Shown: positions 18,786 to 27,182 of the stretch, in pieces
Layout of the letters: every line of letters begins with the position of its first letter
How positions within the stretch are numbered: the first letter of the stretch is position 1
Assembly (NCBI GenBank): GCA_013214355.1
Contig: JABSSL010000023.1
Span: 1-64,000, forward strand
Reading direction: 5' to 3'
From: Saprospiraceae bacterium
GTDB lineage: Bacteria > Bacteroidota > Bacteroidia > Chitinophagales > Saprospiraceae
DNA: 64,000 bases
Made by a program: the position numbers and the translations under genes
Notes under the pieces: model-generated
Told to the model about the DNA's origin: nothing
Seen by the model: only the letters and a program-made list of their open reading frames with translations
Database searches by the model: none

Positions 18786-19415
18786 CTATCCCATTAATAT
18801 TTGATGTGAAAACTTATCTTTTAAACGACCATCATGGGTCACAACCAATAAGGTAGCATCTACAGCAGCAGCCTGCTCTTCCAATAACTGAACCACTTCA
18901 TCGCAATTCTTATCATCTAGCGCAGAGGTTGGCTCATCGGCTAAAATGATGTCTGGCTGATTGATCAAGGCTCTGGCAATGGCTACCCGCTGTTTTTCCC
19001 CCACACTCAATTCATCCGTTTTCTTATCAATCTTATCCCCTATGTTTAGGCGTTCCAAGAAGGTAGTCACCTTAGCCATATCCACGGGCAAACCGGCCAG
19101 CTGTTGCGCGATCTTGAGATTCTCGCCAACGCTTAGCGCTCTGATAAAATGAGCTTGTTGAAAAATAATGCCGATATGCTTACCCCTGAACTGATCTAAT
19201 TGACTGGGAGAAAGATTTGCTATGTCGGTACCGCCTACTTCAATGGTGCCGGAGCTGGGGGGCAATAAACCGCCAAGCAGGTGTAGAAGTGTAGTTTTTC
19301 CACTACCAGATTGCCCCAATACCAACCAGCTCTCGCCTTTCTGGCAAAGAATGTCTGGAAAATCGATCGATGGGCCGTTATTATACTGGAATGTTAGGGC
19401 ATTGGTTCGTAACAT
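18786..19415 (-). CDS. ABC transporter ATP-binding protein, LolD/MacB-like
   Basis: A 209-residue cytosolic ATPase of the LolD/FtsE/MacB type. It shows Walker A GQSGSGKTT (about 35-43), the Q-loop in FQQAHFIRAL, the signature LSVGEKQR (about 136-143), Walker B DIILADEPTSALD (about 155-167) and the switch histidine in VVTHDG. Such ATPases power lipoprotein release, peptide export or cell-division signalling through an FtsX-like permease. No permease is next to it, so the partner is encoded elsewhere. The length is near the minimum for the family and the C-terminus is short but all catalytic motifs are intact. Confidence 0.9.
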   Translation of the reverse strand: MLRTNALTFQYNNGPSIDFPDILCQKGESWLVLGQSGSGKTTLLHLLGGLLPPSSGTIEVGGTDIANLSPSQLDQFRGKHIGIIFQQAHFIRALSVGENLKIAQQLAGLPVDMAKVTTFLERLNIGDKIDKKTDELSVGEKQRVAIARALINQPDIILADEPTSALDDKNCDEVVQLLEEQAAAVDATLLVVTHDGRLKDKFSHQILMG

Positions 19416-19598
19416 GAGGTAAATATAGTGAGCCGAAGGAAATTAGTGATGATCCTAACTAAAGATTTGGGTGGAAAAGTTTGCTAAGTTAGGCCCCCAA
19501 GGGGGAACTTGATAGCTTGTTTTCTTGTTCTTTATATAACTTAAATAGTACGACTGAAGTGTTTCTGCACTTCATTCAATTACAGCTAAGAAAGGGAC

Positions 19599-19629
19599 TT
19601 GACTCTACTCCTAAATAACCCTAACTTTG
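19599..19629 (+). promoter_or_regulatory. promoter of the ileS leader
   Basis: TTG at 19599-19601, 20 bases, then TAACTTTG at 19622-19629, a full TANNTTTG match. Transcription would begin near 19636, about 17 bases before the leader-peptide ATG. Confidence 0.7.
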
Positions 19630-19652
19630 TTCTATAAAGAGTGAAAATACAA

Positions 19653-19715
19653 ATGTATCATAACCATCATATTATTATTAGCATTATTATTCCAGGGTTG
19701 ATTGCCAATCGCTGA
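19653..19715 (+). CDS. isoleucine-rich leader peptide of ileS
   Basis: A 20-codon frame starting ATG TAT CAT AAC CAT CAT, then ATT ATT ATT AGC ATT ATT ATT, and ending with TGA. It encodes seven isoleucines, six of them within seven codons, and three histidines. It sits between a good promoter and an intrinsic terminator just upstream of ileS, the isoleucyl-tRNA synthetase gene, so a ribosome slowed at the Ile codons when charged tRNA-Ile is scarce could prevent termination. Bases 19674-19683, within the Ile run, pair with 19717-19726 (ATTATTAGCA with TGCTAATGAT, one G-U), a candidate pause hairpin. An in-frame GTG at 19641 could give four more residues. I see no strong antiterminator by eye. 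Confidence 0.75.
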   Translation: MYHNHHIIISIIIPGLIANR

Positions 19716-19738
19716 GTGCTAATGATGTGAAAAAATAG

Positions 19739-19780
19739 AAAGCTCCGGCAGATTGCGATTTGCCGGAGCTTTTTGTTTTG
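19739..19780 (+). terminator. attenuator terminator of ileS
   Basis: AAAGCTCCGGCA (19739-19750) and TGCCGGAGCTTT (19761-19772) form a 12-base stem, followed by TTTTGTTTT. It lies between the Ile leader peptide and ileS, with no other gene in between. Confidence 0.9.
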
Positions 19781-19789
19781 GTATCTTTG
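19759..19789 (+). promoter_or_regulatory. second promoter of ileS inside and after the terminator
   Basis: TTTG at 19759-19762 (in the terminator 3' arm), 19 bases, then TATCTTTG at 19782-19789. It would give a basal ileS transcript starting near 19796 that escapes attenuation. Confidence 0.45.
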
Positions 19790-19846
19790 CGACTTCTCCG
19801 GCCAATCGCTCCGCCAAAGGGGGCGAAAGTTTAAAAATGCTGAACC

Positions 19847-22800
19847 ATGTATCGAGAATTTAAGCAGCTTAACCTACCAGAAATAGACAAGACGATCTTG
19901 GAATTCTGGGAACGGGAGCAAGTTTTTGAGAAGAGTGTCGACCAGCGTGACGCTGCCAACTCTTATGTCTTTTATGAGGGTCCTCCATCTGCTAATGGTA
20001 AGCCTGGGATTCACCACGTAATGGCCCGGACGATCAAGGATCTTTTCTGTCGTTTTCATGCTATGAAAGGTCAGCGTGTTGAGCGTAAAGGCGGGTGGGA
20101 CACCCATGGACTTCCCATTGAATTGAGCGTGGAGAAAGAGCTTGGAATCACGAAAGAAGATATCGGGAAATCGATAACTGTCGACGAGTATAACCAGAAG
20201 TGTAAGGAGACGGTGATGCGCTACAAGGACATGTGGGATGACATCACGCGCAAGATGGGGTATTGGGTGGATCTCGAAAACCCTTACATCACTTATACCA
20301 ATGAATATATAGAGTCTGTCTGGTGGTTGTTAAGTCAGCTTTACCAGAAAGGGCTATTGTATAAAGGATTTACGATCCAACCCTATTCTCCGGCAGCTGG
20401 TACGGGCTTAAGTTCGCACGAGCTAAACATGCCCGGTGCCTACAAGGAGATCACGGACGTTTCGGCTATCGCCCAGTTCAAGATCAAGGGAACGGAGAAT
20501 GAGTATTTCTTGGCTTGGACAACCACGCCTTGGACCCTCCCGTCCAATACGGCCGTGGCTTTGGGTAAGAATATCACTTATGTGAAGGTCAAAGCTTTTA
20601 ATCGCTATACCAAAGCGCTAACCTACGTCATCCTAGCCAAGGATCGACTTGGCGCCTACTTCACCGAAGCCAAGGCCGACCTGACGCCGGAAGAGGTGAA
20701 GCCAGGTAATAAGCCCATCCCTTACATAGAGATAGTAGCAGAAATGAAGGGCAGTGAGTTAGAGGGAACGGAATACGAACAACTTCTGCCTTATGTTACG
20801 CCTAACAAACCTGCTTTCCGAGCCCTCTTGGGGGACTTTGTTTCTACGGAGGACGGTACAGGTATAGTACACATTGCTCCGACTTTCGGTGCGGATGACT
20901 TTAAAGTAGCTCAAAAGTATGATATCCCCCCTTTGATGGTGGAGGATGAGTATGGTAATCCGATGCCACTGGTGGACAAAAAGGGCCAGTTTGTGAAGGA
21001 GGTAAGCGACTTTGCTGGACGCTATGTCAAAGATTATGGGCAAGAGGAGGAACGTTCAGTGGATTCCGATATCGTCATCAAGTTGAAGACAGAGAATAAG
21101 CTTTTCCACTCAGAAAGATATCTGCACTCCTATCCACACTGCTGGCGAACGGATCGCCCTGTATTGTATTACCCATTGGATAGCTGGTTTGTACGAGCTT
21201 CTTCTATGAAGGACCGGATGTTTGAATTGAACCAAACGATCAATTGGCAGCCAAAATCTACAGGGGAAGGCCGTTTTGGAAAATGGTTAGAAAACCTACA
21301 GGATTGGAACCTATCTCGTTCGCGTTATTGGGGGGTACCTTTGCCGATTTGGCGGACAGAGGATGGAGAACAGGAACTTTGCATCAGCTCTATGGAGCAG
21401 CTGCAGCAGGAAATAGATAAAGCCAACGCCGCTTTGGGCTTGCAGCAGACTTTACCCAAGGACCTTCACCGTCCTTACATAGATGGAGTGGTCTTGGTAT
21501 CCGATGATGGTCAGGAAATGAAGCGCGAACTAGACTTGATCGATGTATGGTTTGACAGTGGCTCCATGCCCTACGCACAATGGCACTATCCGTTCGAAAA
21601 CAAGGATAAGTTTGAGCAGAAATTCCCAGCGGATTTCATAGCGGAGGGAGTGGATCAAACCCGTGGTTGGTTCTACACCTTACACGCGATTGCTACTATG
21701 GTATTCGATAGTGTAGCTTTTAAGAACGTAGTGTCAAACGGATTGGTACAGGACAAACATGGCCGCAAGATGTCGAAACGCCTCGGTAATGCCGTGGAAC
21801 CGTTCGAAACCTTGGCTACCTACGGAGCAGATGCTACCCGCTGGTATATGATGTCCAACTCTGATCCTTGGGAAAACCTCAAGTTTGATATCGAAGGAAT
21901 CGGCGAGGTACAGCGTAAGTTCTTTGGTACGCTGTACAACACCTACTCCTTCTTTGCTTTGTATGCCAATATAGATGGCTTCAAATACGAGCAAACTGAT
22001 GTGCCACTTGGTGATCGCCAAGAAATAGATCGTTGGATCATATCCCAATTGAATTCCTTGATAGAGGAGGTGGATGCAGCTTACGCCGAATATGACGTAA
22101 CGACAGCTACCCGGAAAGTGATGAACTTTGTGAATGATCACTTGAGTAACTGGTATGTCCGCCTTTGCAGACGTAGATTCTGGAAAGGAGAGTATACAGC
22201 AGATAAGATAGCGGCTTATCAAACGCTTTATCAATGTCTGAACACGGTGTCTAAACTGATGGCTCCGGTGGCTCCATTTTTTGCAGATTGGTTGTACGGA
22301 AACCTCAATACGGCCACGCAAAAGGAATCCAATATATCTGTGCACTTAGCCGATTTTCCTAAAGCTGATAGTAGTGCTATCGATAAAAAGCTGGAACAAC
22401 GGATGAATTATGCACAACGGATCTCTTCTTTGGTCTTGTCTATCCGAAAAGCGGAGAAAATCAGAGTACGTCAACCGCTGCAAAGGGCACTATTGCCAAT
22501 CTTAGATGCCTCCTTCCAAGAACAGGTGGAAGAAGTGAAAGACTTGATCTTAGCGGAGGTGAACATCAAAGATTTGGAGTACATCACGGATACCAGCGGA
22601 ATCGTCACCAAGAAGATCAAGCCGAACTTCCGAACACTCGGGCGTCGATTGGGTAAGCAAATGAAAAATGCTGTCCAAATCATCAATGGCTTAGGCCAGG
22701 AAGATATCAATCAGATCGAACAAAGCAATCAGTATACCCTGAGTATCAATGGTGATACCTACGATCTGACTTTGGAAGACTTTGAAATCATAACCGAAGA

Positions 22801-23137
22801 TATTCCAGGCTGGCAGGTGGCCAACGATGGCGCCTTGACCGTAGCCTTAGATGTAAATATCTCTGAGGACTTAGAAGCCGAAGGAATGGCCAGAGATTTG
22901 GTCAACCGTATACAGAATATCCGAAAGGATAAGGACTTTGAGGTGACGGATAAGATAGAGGTACTAGTTGAACAACACAGCGGTGTCGAATCCGCTATTG
23001 AACAATTTGGTTCCTATATAAAAGACGAAACCCTTGCCGTGGAATTGACTAGTAGCGCCGAGCTGACTGAAGGCGAGGTAGTTGAACTCCCTGGAGATAT
23101 CAAGTTGCATATTAAGGTACAAAAAGCTAATTTGTGA
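19847..23137 (+). CDS. ileS: isoleucyl-tRNA synthetase
   Basis: Class Ia enzyme that charges tRNA-Ile. The 1096-residue protein is full length for the long form of the family. The HIGH box is a variant, GPPSANGKPGIHHVMART (about 45-62), and the KMSKR loop is intact at 641-645. A large CP1 editing insert lies between (from about 185, with the TTPWTLPSNT motif). The C-terminal part has the anticodon-binding domain (VDAAYAEYDVTTATRKVMNF) and an extra tail typical of the eukaryote-like type, a group whose members often resist mupirocin; that is a family trait, not tested here. Expression is probably attenuated by charged tRNA-Ile through the leader at 19653-19715, with a second promoter as backup. 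Confidence 0.97.
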   Translation: MYREFKQLNLPEIDKTILEFWEREQVFEKSVDQRDAANSYVFYEGPPSANGKPGIHHVMARTIKDLFCRFHAMKGQRVERKGGWDTHGLPIELSVEKELGITKEDIGKSITVDEYNQKCKETVMRYKDMWDDITRKMGYWVDLENPYITYTNEYIESVWWLLSQLYQKGLLYKGFTIQPYSPAAGTGLSSHELNMPGAYKEITDVSAIAQFKIKGTENEYFLAWTTTPWTLPSNTAVALGKNITYVKVKAFNRYTKALTYVILAKDRLGAYFTEAKADLTPEEVKPGNKPIPYIEIVAEMKGSELEGTEYEQLLPYVTPNKPAFRALLGDFVSTEDGTGIVHIAPTFGADDFKVAQKYDIPPLMVEDEYGNPMPLVDKKGQFVKEVSDFAGRYVKDYGQEEERSVDSDIVIKLKTENKLFHSERYLHSYPHCWRTDRPVLYYPLDSWFVRASSMKDRMFELNQTINWQPKSTGEGRFGKWLENLQDWNLSRSRYWGVPLPIWRTEDGEQELCISSMEQLQQEIDKANAALGLQQTLPKDLHRPYIDGVVLVSDDGQEMKRELDLIDVWFDSGSMPYAQWHYPFENKDKFEQKFPADFIAEGVDQTRGWFYTLHAIATMVFDSVAFKNVVSNGLVQDKHGRKMSKRLGNAVEPFETLATYGADATRWYMMSNSDPWENLKFDIEGIGEVQRKFFGTLYNTYSFFALYANIDGFKYEQTDVPLGDRQEIDRWIISQLNSLIEEVDAAYAEYDVTTATRKVMNFVNDHLSNWYVRLCRRRFWKGEYTADKIAAYQTLYQCLNTVSKLMAPVAPFFADWLYGNLNTATQKESNISVHLADFPKADSSAIDKKLEQRMNYAQRISSLVLSIRKAEKIRVRQPLQRALLPILDASFQEQVEEVKDLILAEVNIKDLEYITDTSGIVTKKIKPNFRTLGRRLGKQMKNAVQIINGLGQEDINQIEQSNQYTLSINGDTYDLTLEDFEIITEDIPGWQVANDGALTVALDVNISEDLEAEGMARDLVNRIQNIRKDKDFEVTDKIEVLVEQHSGVESAIEQFGSYIKDETLAVELTSSAELTEGEVVELPGDIKLHIKVQKANL

Positions 23138-23146
23138 CGTTCATGG

Positions 23147-23174
23147 ACAGGCTCTAGCACCAACTAGAGCCTGT
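23147..23174 (+). terminator. hairpin after ileS
   Basis: ACAGGCTCTAG (23147-23157) and CTAGAGCCTGT (23164-23174) are a perfect 11-base stem with a 6-base loop, 10 bases after the stop codon. There is no T-run, so it may slow, not end, transcription into the next gene. Confidence 0.55.
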
Positions 23175-23208
23175 GCCTATCTACCTAACTCTCCAAATTC
23201 GCTTGTTG

Positions 23209-25158
23209 ATGAAATCATTACTGACATTATTCACTCTAGTATTGACTGTAGGTACAATGCTAGGGCAGAGCCTCATTGTCTCTCCTGAGAAGCCTAGCCC
23301 AGGGGATGCGATCACCTTTACCTATGATAAGAGTGGAACACCACTAGCAACAGAAAAGGCTATTCAAGCTATTGCCTATCTATGTATGGACGAAGGGCTT
23401 CCGCATGCGATCGAAGTTGATTTGACCACCGATGGAGCCAATCTGAAAGGCAATTTTGCAACCGACGAAAAAACACGGGCCGTCTTTATCGTCTTCAAAG
23501 ATGCTATGACAGAAGAAATCATTGATAATAATGCAGATAAGGGCTATAAGACAAAGATGTACACGGCCGATAAATCTAAAGTAGTCAAAGGAACTTACGC
23601 AACCTTAGCGAATGTCTATGGCTCCTATGGCAGCATCATGGAAATGCAACGTGATCCAGCAAAGGGTATTAAGTATTTCCAGAAGGAACTTAAGTCTTAC
23701 CCAGAGTCGAAGGTAGACGTCTTAGGTTCATATGCTTCCATGGCTCAACGCAATAAGGACGAAGCGGCAATTGCAAATGCGAAAGAATTACTGGAGGAAC
23801 TAAAGAACAAGAAGAAAGCTACTGAGGATGATAAAATGCTTGCTTATCGGGTAAGTAAATCGCTCAAGGATGATGAAGGAGCAGAAGCCATTGCTGAAAA
23901 GCTTCGCAAGAAATACAAGAAAGGTCAAATGATCATGAATGATGATCAACAAGCTTTCTATAAAGAGAACGATTTGAGTAAGAAGGTAGCCCTTTTTGAT
24001 GCCTTTAAGAAAAAATACGCCAAAGCAGAAAAGTTGGACAACATGCTATCGAGCATGGCTTACCGCTTGGTGGCTGCCGCTGGACAGAATGCGAAGTGGG
24101 ATATGTTTGATACCTACCTAGCTTACCTTACTAGCTCGAATCAAAAGGCAAGTATGCTCAACAATTTCGCCTGGGGACTTTCCGGCGAGGCTGTTGATAA
24201 GGAAGCTAAGGATATCGTACAAGCAGAAAAATTGTCCAAGCTATCACTTGATCTCTTGAAGAAAGAGATGGAGGACTTGACTGCTAATAAACCGGAATAT
24301 TTGACGGCGAAGCAATGGAAGAAGCGTTTGAAGGGAAGCTACTACATGTACGCAGATACATATGCGCTGACCCTGTACAAGCAAGGAAAAAAGGAGGAAG
24401 CACTGGATTATCAAGAGAAAGTATGTAGCCAGGCCGGCTTTGTTGGTGGTGAAATGTACGAGCGATTAGCTGTTTATATGGAAGGTGTGAAAGGAGGTGC
24501 TGCAACAGAAGCCTTTCTATCAGAGAAGATTAAGGAGAACAACGCCACTGCTGCCATGAAAAAGCAGCACCGCCGTCTCTTCCTCGCCAATAATTCAATC
24601 GAACAAGCTTACGATAAGTATCTAGCAGGTTTAGAGAAGGAGGCCAGCGCTAAATTCCGAGAGGAACTCATCGCTAAAATGATCAATGACGATGCTCCAG
24701 ATTTTCGCTTGCTGGATTTAGATGGGCAAGAGGTGAGCCTAGATGATATGAAAGGGAAAGTGGTTATCCTGGATTTCTGGGCGACTTGGTGTGGTCCTTG
24801 CAAAGCTTCCTTCCCAGGGATGCAGAAGATGGTGGATCTCTATAAGGATAATGATAAAGTAGCTTTTCTCTTTATCGATACTTGGGAGAGTGCCAAGGAT
24901 AAAGAAAAGGCCGTATCTGAGTTCATCAATAAAAATGAATATACCTTCCAGGTACTGATGGATAAAAAAGATGAGGTGGTGGCTAAGTATAAGGTGGAAG
25001 GAATTCCTACGAAGTTTGTTTTGGATGGCAATGGCAAAATCCGATTTAAGAGCGTGGGCTTCGCTGGAAATGATGAGGCACTGATGACTGAGATGAACTT
25101 GATGATTGAATTGGCCGGAGGAAAATCTGGCGTGGATTTGTCAAAAGCAGATGACTAA
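23209..25158 (+). CDS. TlpA-like thioredoxin-domain protein with helical repeats
   Basis: A 650-residue secreted protein. The ATG at 23209 is chosen because it opens a clean signal peptide (KSLLTLFTLVLTVGTMLG). Residues 20-130 form a beta domain, 130-500 are helical repeats rich in Lys, Glu and Ala that resemble TPR units, and 505-650 is a thioredoxin domain with WCGPC at 527-531 and the cis-proline loop GIPTKFV. TlpA/ResA-like proteins reduce or edit disulfides in the envelope; the large repeat region is a common Bacteroidota addition and may bind partner proteins. It lies 71 bases after ileS but is likely separate from it, with a strong terminator behind. Confidence 0.88.
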   Translation: MKSLLTLFTLVLTVGTMLGQSLIVSPEKPSPGDAITFTYDKSGTPLATEKAIQAIAYLCMDEGLPHAIEVDLTTDGANLKGNFATDEKTRAVFIVFKDAMTEEIIDNNADKGYKTKMYTADKSKVVKGTYATLANVYGSYGSIMEMQRDPAKGIKYFQKELKSYPESKVDVLGSYASMAQRNKDEAAIANAKELLEELKNKKKATEDDKMLAYRVSKSLKDDEGAEAIAEKLRKKYKKGQMIMNDDQQAFYKENDLSKKVALFDAFKKKYAKAEKLDNMLSSMAYRLVAAAGQNAKWDMFDTYLAYLTSSNQKASMLNNFAWGLSGEAVDKEAKDIVQAEKLSKLSLDLLKKEMEDLTANKPEYLTAKQWKKRLKGSYYMYADTYALTLYKQGKKEEALDYQEKVCSQAGFVGGEMYERLAVYMEGVKGGAATEAFLSEKIKENNATAAMKKQHRRLFLANNSIEQAYDKYLAGLEKEASAKFREELIAKMINDDAPDFRLLDLDGQEVSLDDMKGKVVILDFWATWCGPCKASFPGMQKMVDLYKDNDKVAFLFIDTWESAKDKEKAVSEFINKNEYTFQVLMDKKDEVVAKYKVEGIPTKFVLDGNGKIRFKSVGFAGNDEALMTEMNLMIELAGGKSGVDLSKADD

Positions 25159-25198
25159 TCCATCAAGTACTTAGGAGGATTCTTAATCCTAAAACAAA

Positions 25199-25243
25199 TT
25201 CGGGCTTGTATAAATCTCTTTATACAAGCCCGAATCATTTTTG
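25199..25243. terminator. bidirectional terminator
   Basis: TTCGGGCTTGTATAAA (25199-25214) and TTTATACAAGCCCGAA (25219-25234) are a perfect 16-base stem with a 4-base loop, followed by TCATTTTT on the plus strand. It separates the thioredoxin gene from the converging SCP2 gene. Confidence 0.9.
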
Positions 25244-25259
25244 GTACAGGGATAAACTT

Positions 25260-25559
25260 CTAGCTTAGCAAAGTCTGAAGTTGCATAGCTAATCCCATAT
25301 CACCTTTGATTTTTACTTTGCCACTCATCATCGCCATCATTGGATTAACATCTCCACTACGGATACCTGCCAATGTTTCAATGCTGGTAGAAATGGTGCA
25401 ATCGGCTTCTTTGTCTTCATTAGACACCTCAGCATCATCTTTGGATAGATCTAGGAATACAATCCCTTCATCACCAAAATCAAACTTTAAGGTCTTTCCT
25501 AGGTTAGGGGCTTTACCTGCAGCGGTCTTGAACTGCTCTGTCACATCTGCTAAAGTCAT
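25260..25559 (-). CDS. SCP2 sterol-binding-domain protein
   Basis: A 99-residue single-domain protein with the SCP2 fold: LKFDFGDEGIVFLDLS, then ADCTISTSIETLAGIRSG (about 53-70) and SGKVKIKGDMGLAMQLQTLL at the end. Family members bind lipids or acyl chains in a hydrophobic tunnel; stand-alone bacterial SCP2 proteins are cytosolic and poorly studied. It may handle fatty acids, which would fit the acyl-CoA ligase at 27183, but the genes are on opposite strands and several kilobases apart, so this is only a guess. Confidence 0.9.
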   Translation of the reverse strand: MTLADVTEQFKTAAGKAPNLGKTLKFDFGDEGIVFLDLSKDDAEVSNEDKEADCTISTSIETLAGIRSGDVNPMMAMMSGKVKIKGDMGLAMQLQTLLS

Positions 25560-25794
25560 ATGCTATTATATTTTTGAATCAATACATCTAATTTTCACGG
25601 GCTAAAATAATGAAAAAATAATGCAAACAGCGAAAATACGCTGAAAAGCTACTAGCATACTGCCTTCAAGGATAGGAGGTTGCGAAAAAATAGAATTAGC
25701 TACAAAAATCTGACAAACAAAACTGGACTCTTGCGCTAAGAATACATAGTTTTATAAGACTATTTCCTTTCTCGATCAGCAAATTATCTAGTCT

Positions 25795-26451
25795 ATGAAA
25801 ATCTGTTTGTTAGGTGCCACCGGTAGAACCGGCAAAGCCGTTTTATCGCAGGCATTAGAGAGAGGATGGGAAGTAAATGCCTTAGTTAGAGATACACAGA
25901 AAGTTGCTATACAGTCTGAGCGACTTCACCTTATTACGGGTACCCCTTCTGACCGAACGGATTTAGCCAAGGCTCTAGCAGGTTGCCAGGCTGTCATCAA
26001 TACACTTAACATTTCTCGAAAATCCGATTTCCCTTGGGCTAGACTTAGAACACCAGAGCGATTCTTATCAGAAGTGGCTAACCACCTTATTGAATTGTTA
26101 CCGCAAAATGAAATAGAAAGGATTGTCTTTACGACGGCTTGGGGAGTAGGGGATTCTGCAAAAGATATTCCTGCTTGGTTTCGTTTGCTGATCCAACGCT
26201 CGAATATTGGCTATGCCTACGCGGATCATGAACGTCAGGAAGCGCTCTTCGAAGCCTCGGACTTGCAATGGACCGCCGTTCGCCCCGTCGGCTTAACCAA
26301 TAGCAATAGTAGTCGTGACCTCATAGTCTCTATAGATAACTCACCGAAACCAACACTTATGATCAGTCGCAAGCGCGTAGCCCAGTTCCTGCTGGATTGC
26401 TTGGCGGATGCTGCTTACATAGGTGAAAAACCGGTTGTTTCAGAAAAATAG
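25795..26451 (+). CDS. NAD(P)-binding NmrA-like protein
   Basis: A 218-residue atypical short-chain dehydrogenase. The Rossmann motif is GATGRTGKAV at about 7-16, with further strands HLITGTPSDRTDLAKAL and GCQAVINTLN, and the end includes the LTNSNSSRDLIVS segment. The catalytic tyrosine-lysine pair of classical SDRs is absent, as in the NmrA and NAD-dependent epimerase-like groups that sense redox cofactors or reduce flavins. The acetyltransferase gene starts 7 bases after its stop, so the two are very likely co-transcribed. Confidence 0.88.
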   Translation: MKICLLGATGRTGKAVLSQALERGWEVNALVRDTQKVAIQSERLHLITGTPSDRTDLAKALAGCQAVINTLNISRKSDFPWARLRTPERFLSEVANHLIELLPQNEIERIVFTTAWGVGDSAKDIPAWFRLLIQRSNIGYAYADHERQEALFEASDLQWTAVRPVGLTNSNSSRDLIVSIDNSPKPTLMISRKRVAQFLLDCLADAAYIGEKPVVSEK

Positions 26452-26458
26452 AATTAGT

Positions 26459-26992
26459 ATGATAGAGTACAATGTTGGTGGCCCGGAGGATGCGACTTCC
26501 ATAGCTGCCTTGCATGCCGAGAGCTGGTCTTTACACTACCGAGGAGAATTTACCGATCATTATCTAGATCATGAGGTACAAGGCGAGAGATTGGCCGAAT
26601 GGGAAAAGCGAATGACGGAGGCCATTCCCGCCCAACATGTGGTTGTAGCGGAGGAAGAAGATAAGCTTTGTGGCTTCTCCTGTGTGTACTTGAACAGAGA
26701 TGAGCAATGGGGAGCCCTATTGGATAATCTTCATGTCCAACAATCCTATATGGGGAAGGGTGTGGGCAGAAGATTAATGCAGGAAGCCGCCAGATGGGTA
26801 CAGAAACAAGATCGTAATCAAAGCATGTACCTATGGGTCTTAGCTAGCAACGAAAGTGCCAGTCGTTTTTATGAACGAATAGGTGGGGACAAGGTGGAAG
26901 AAACTATGATGGATAATCCAGGGGGAGGGGCCTCAAAAGTATGGCGATACGTTTGGCGAGATCTCGATCGTCTAATCACGGAAGGCCATTGA
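26459..26992 (+). CDS. GNAT-family N-acetyltransferase
   Basis: A 177-residue enzyme that would transfer an acetyl group from acetyl-CoA to an amine. The ATG at 26459 is preferred over an upstream in-frame start inside the previous gene, because the fold begins at MIEYNVGGPEDATSIAALH. Motif A, which binds the CoA pyrophosphate, is seen as LDNLHVQQSYMGKGVGRRLM (about 88-107, with the GKGVGRRL loop). The motif B helix follows in LWVLASNESASRFYERIGG. The substrate is unknown. It is coupled to the NmrA-like gene, 7 bases upstream. Confidence 0.9.
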   Translation: MIEYNVGGPEDATSIAALHAESWSLHYRGEFTDHYLDHEVQGERLAEWEKRMTEAIPAQHVVVAEEEDKLCGFSCVYLNRDEQWGALLDNLHVQQSYMGKGVGRRLMQEAARWVQKQDRNQSMYLWVLASNESASRFYERIGGDKVEETMMDNPGGGASKVWRYVWRDLDRLITEGH

Positions 26993-27182
26993 TAATTGCT
27001 TCGTTTTTTAGGAGAGATCATGGATTCTTGAAATAATGATCTTATTTTGGGCATCCTCAAAAGTAAATATTTGGATAATGAATATCTTGCCCAACAAAAG
27101 TTGATATTTGCTGTTCCAGTATTGCCTTCTTAGAATAGGTTTGATCAGACCTGTCCTCAAATAAAAAAAACGACGCAAAATT

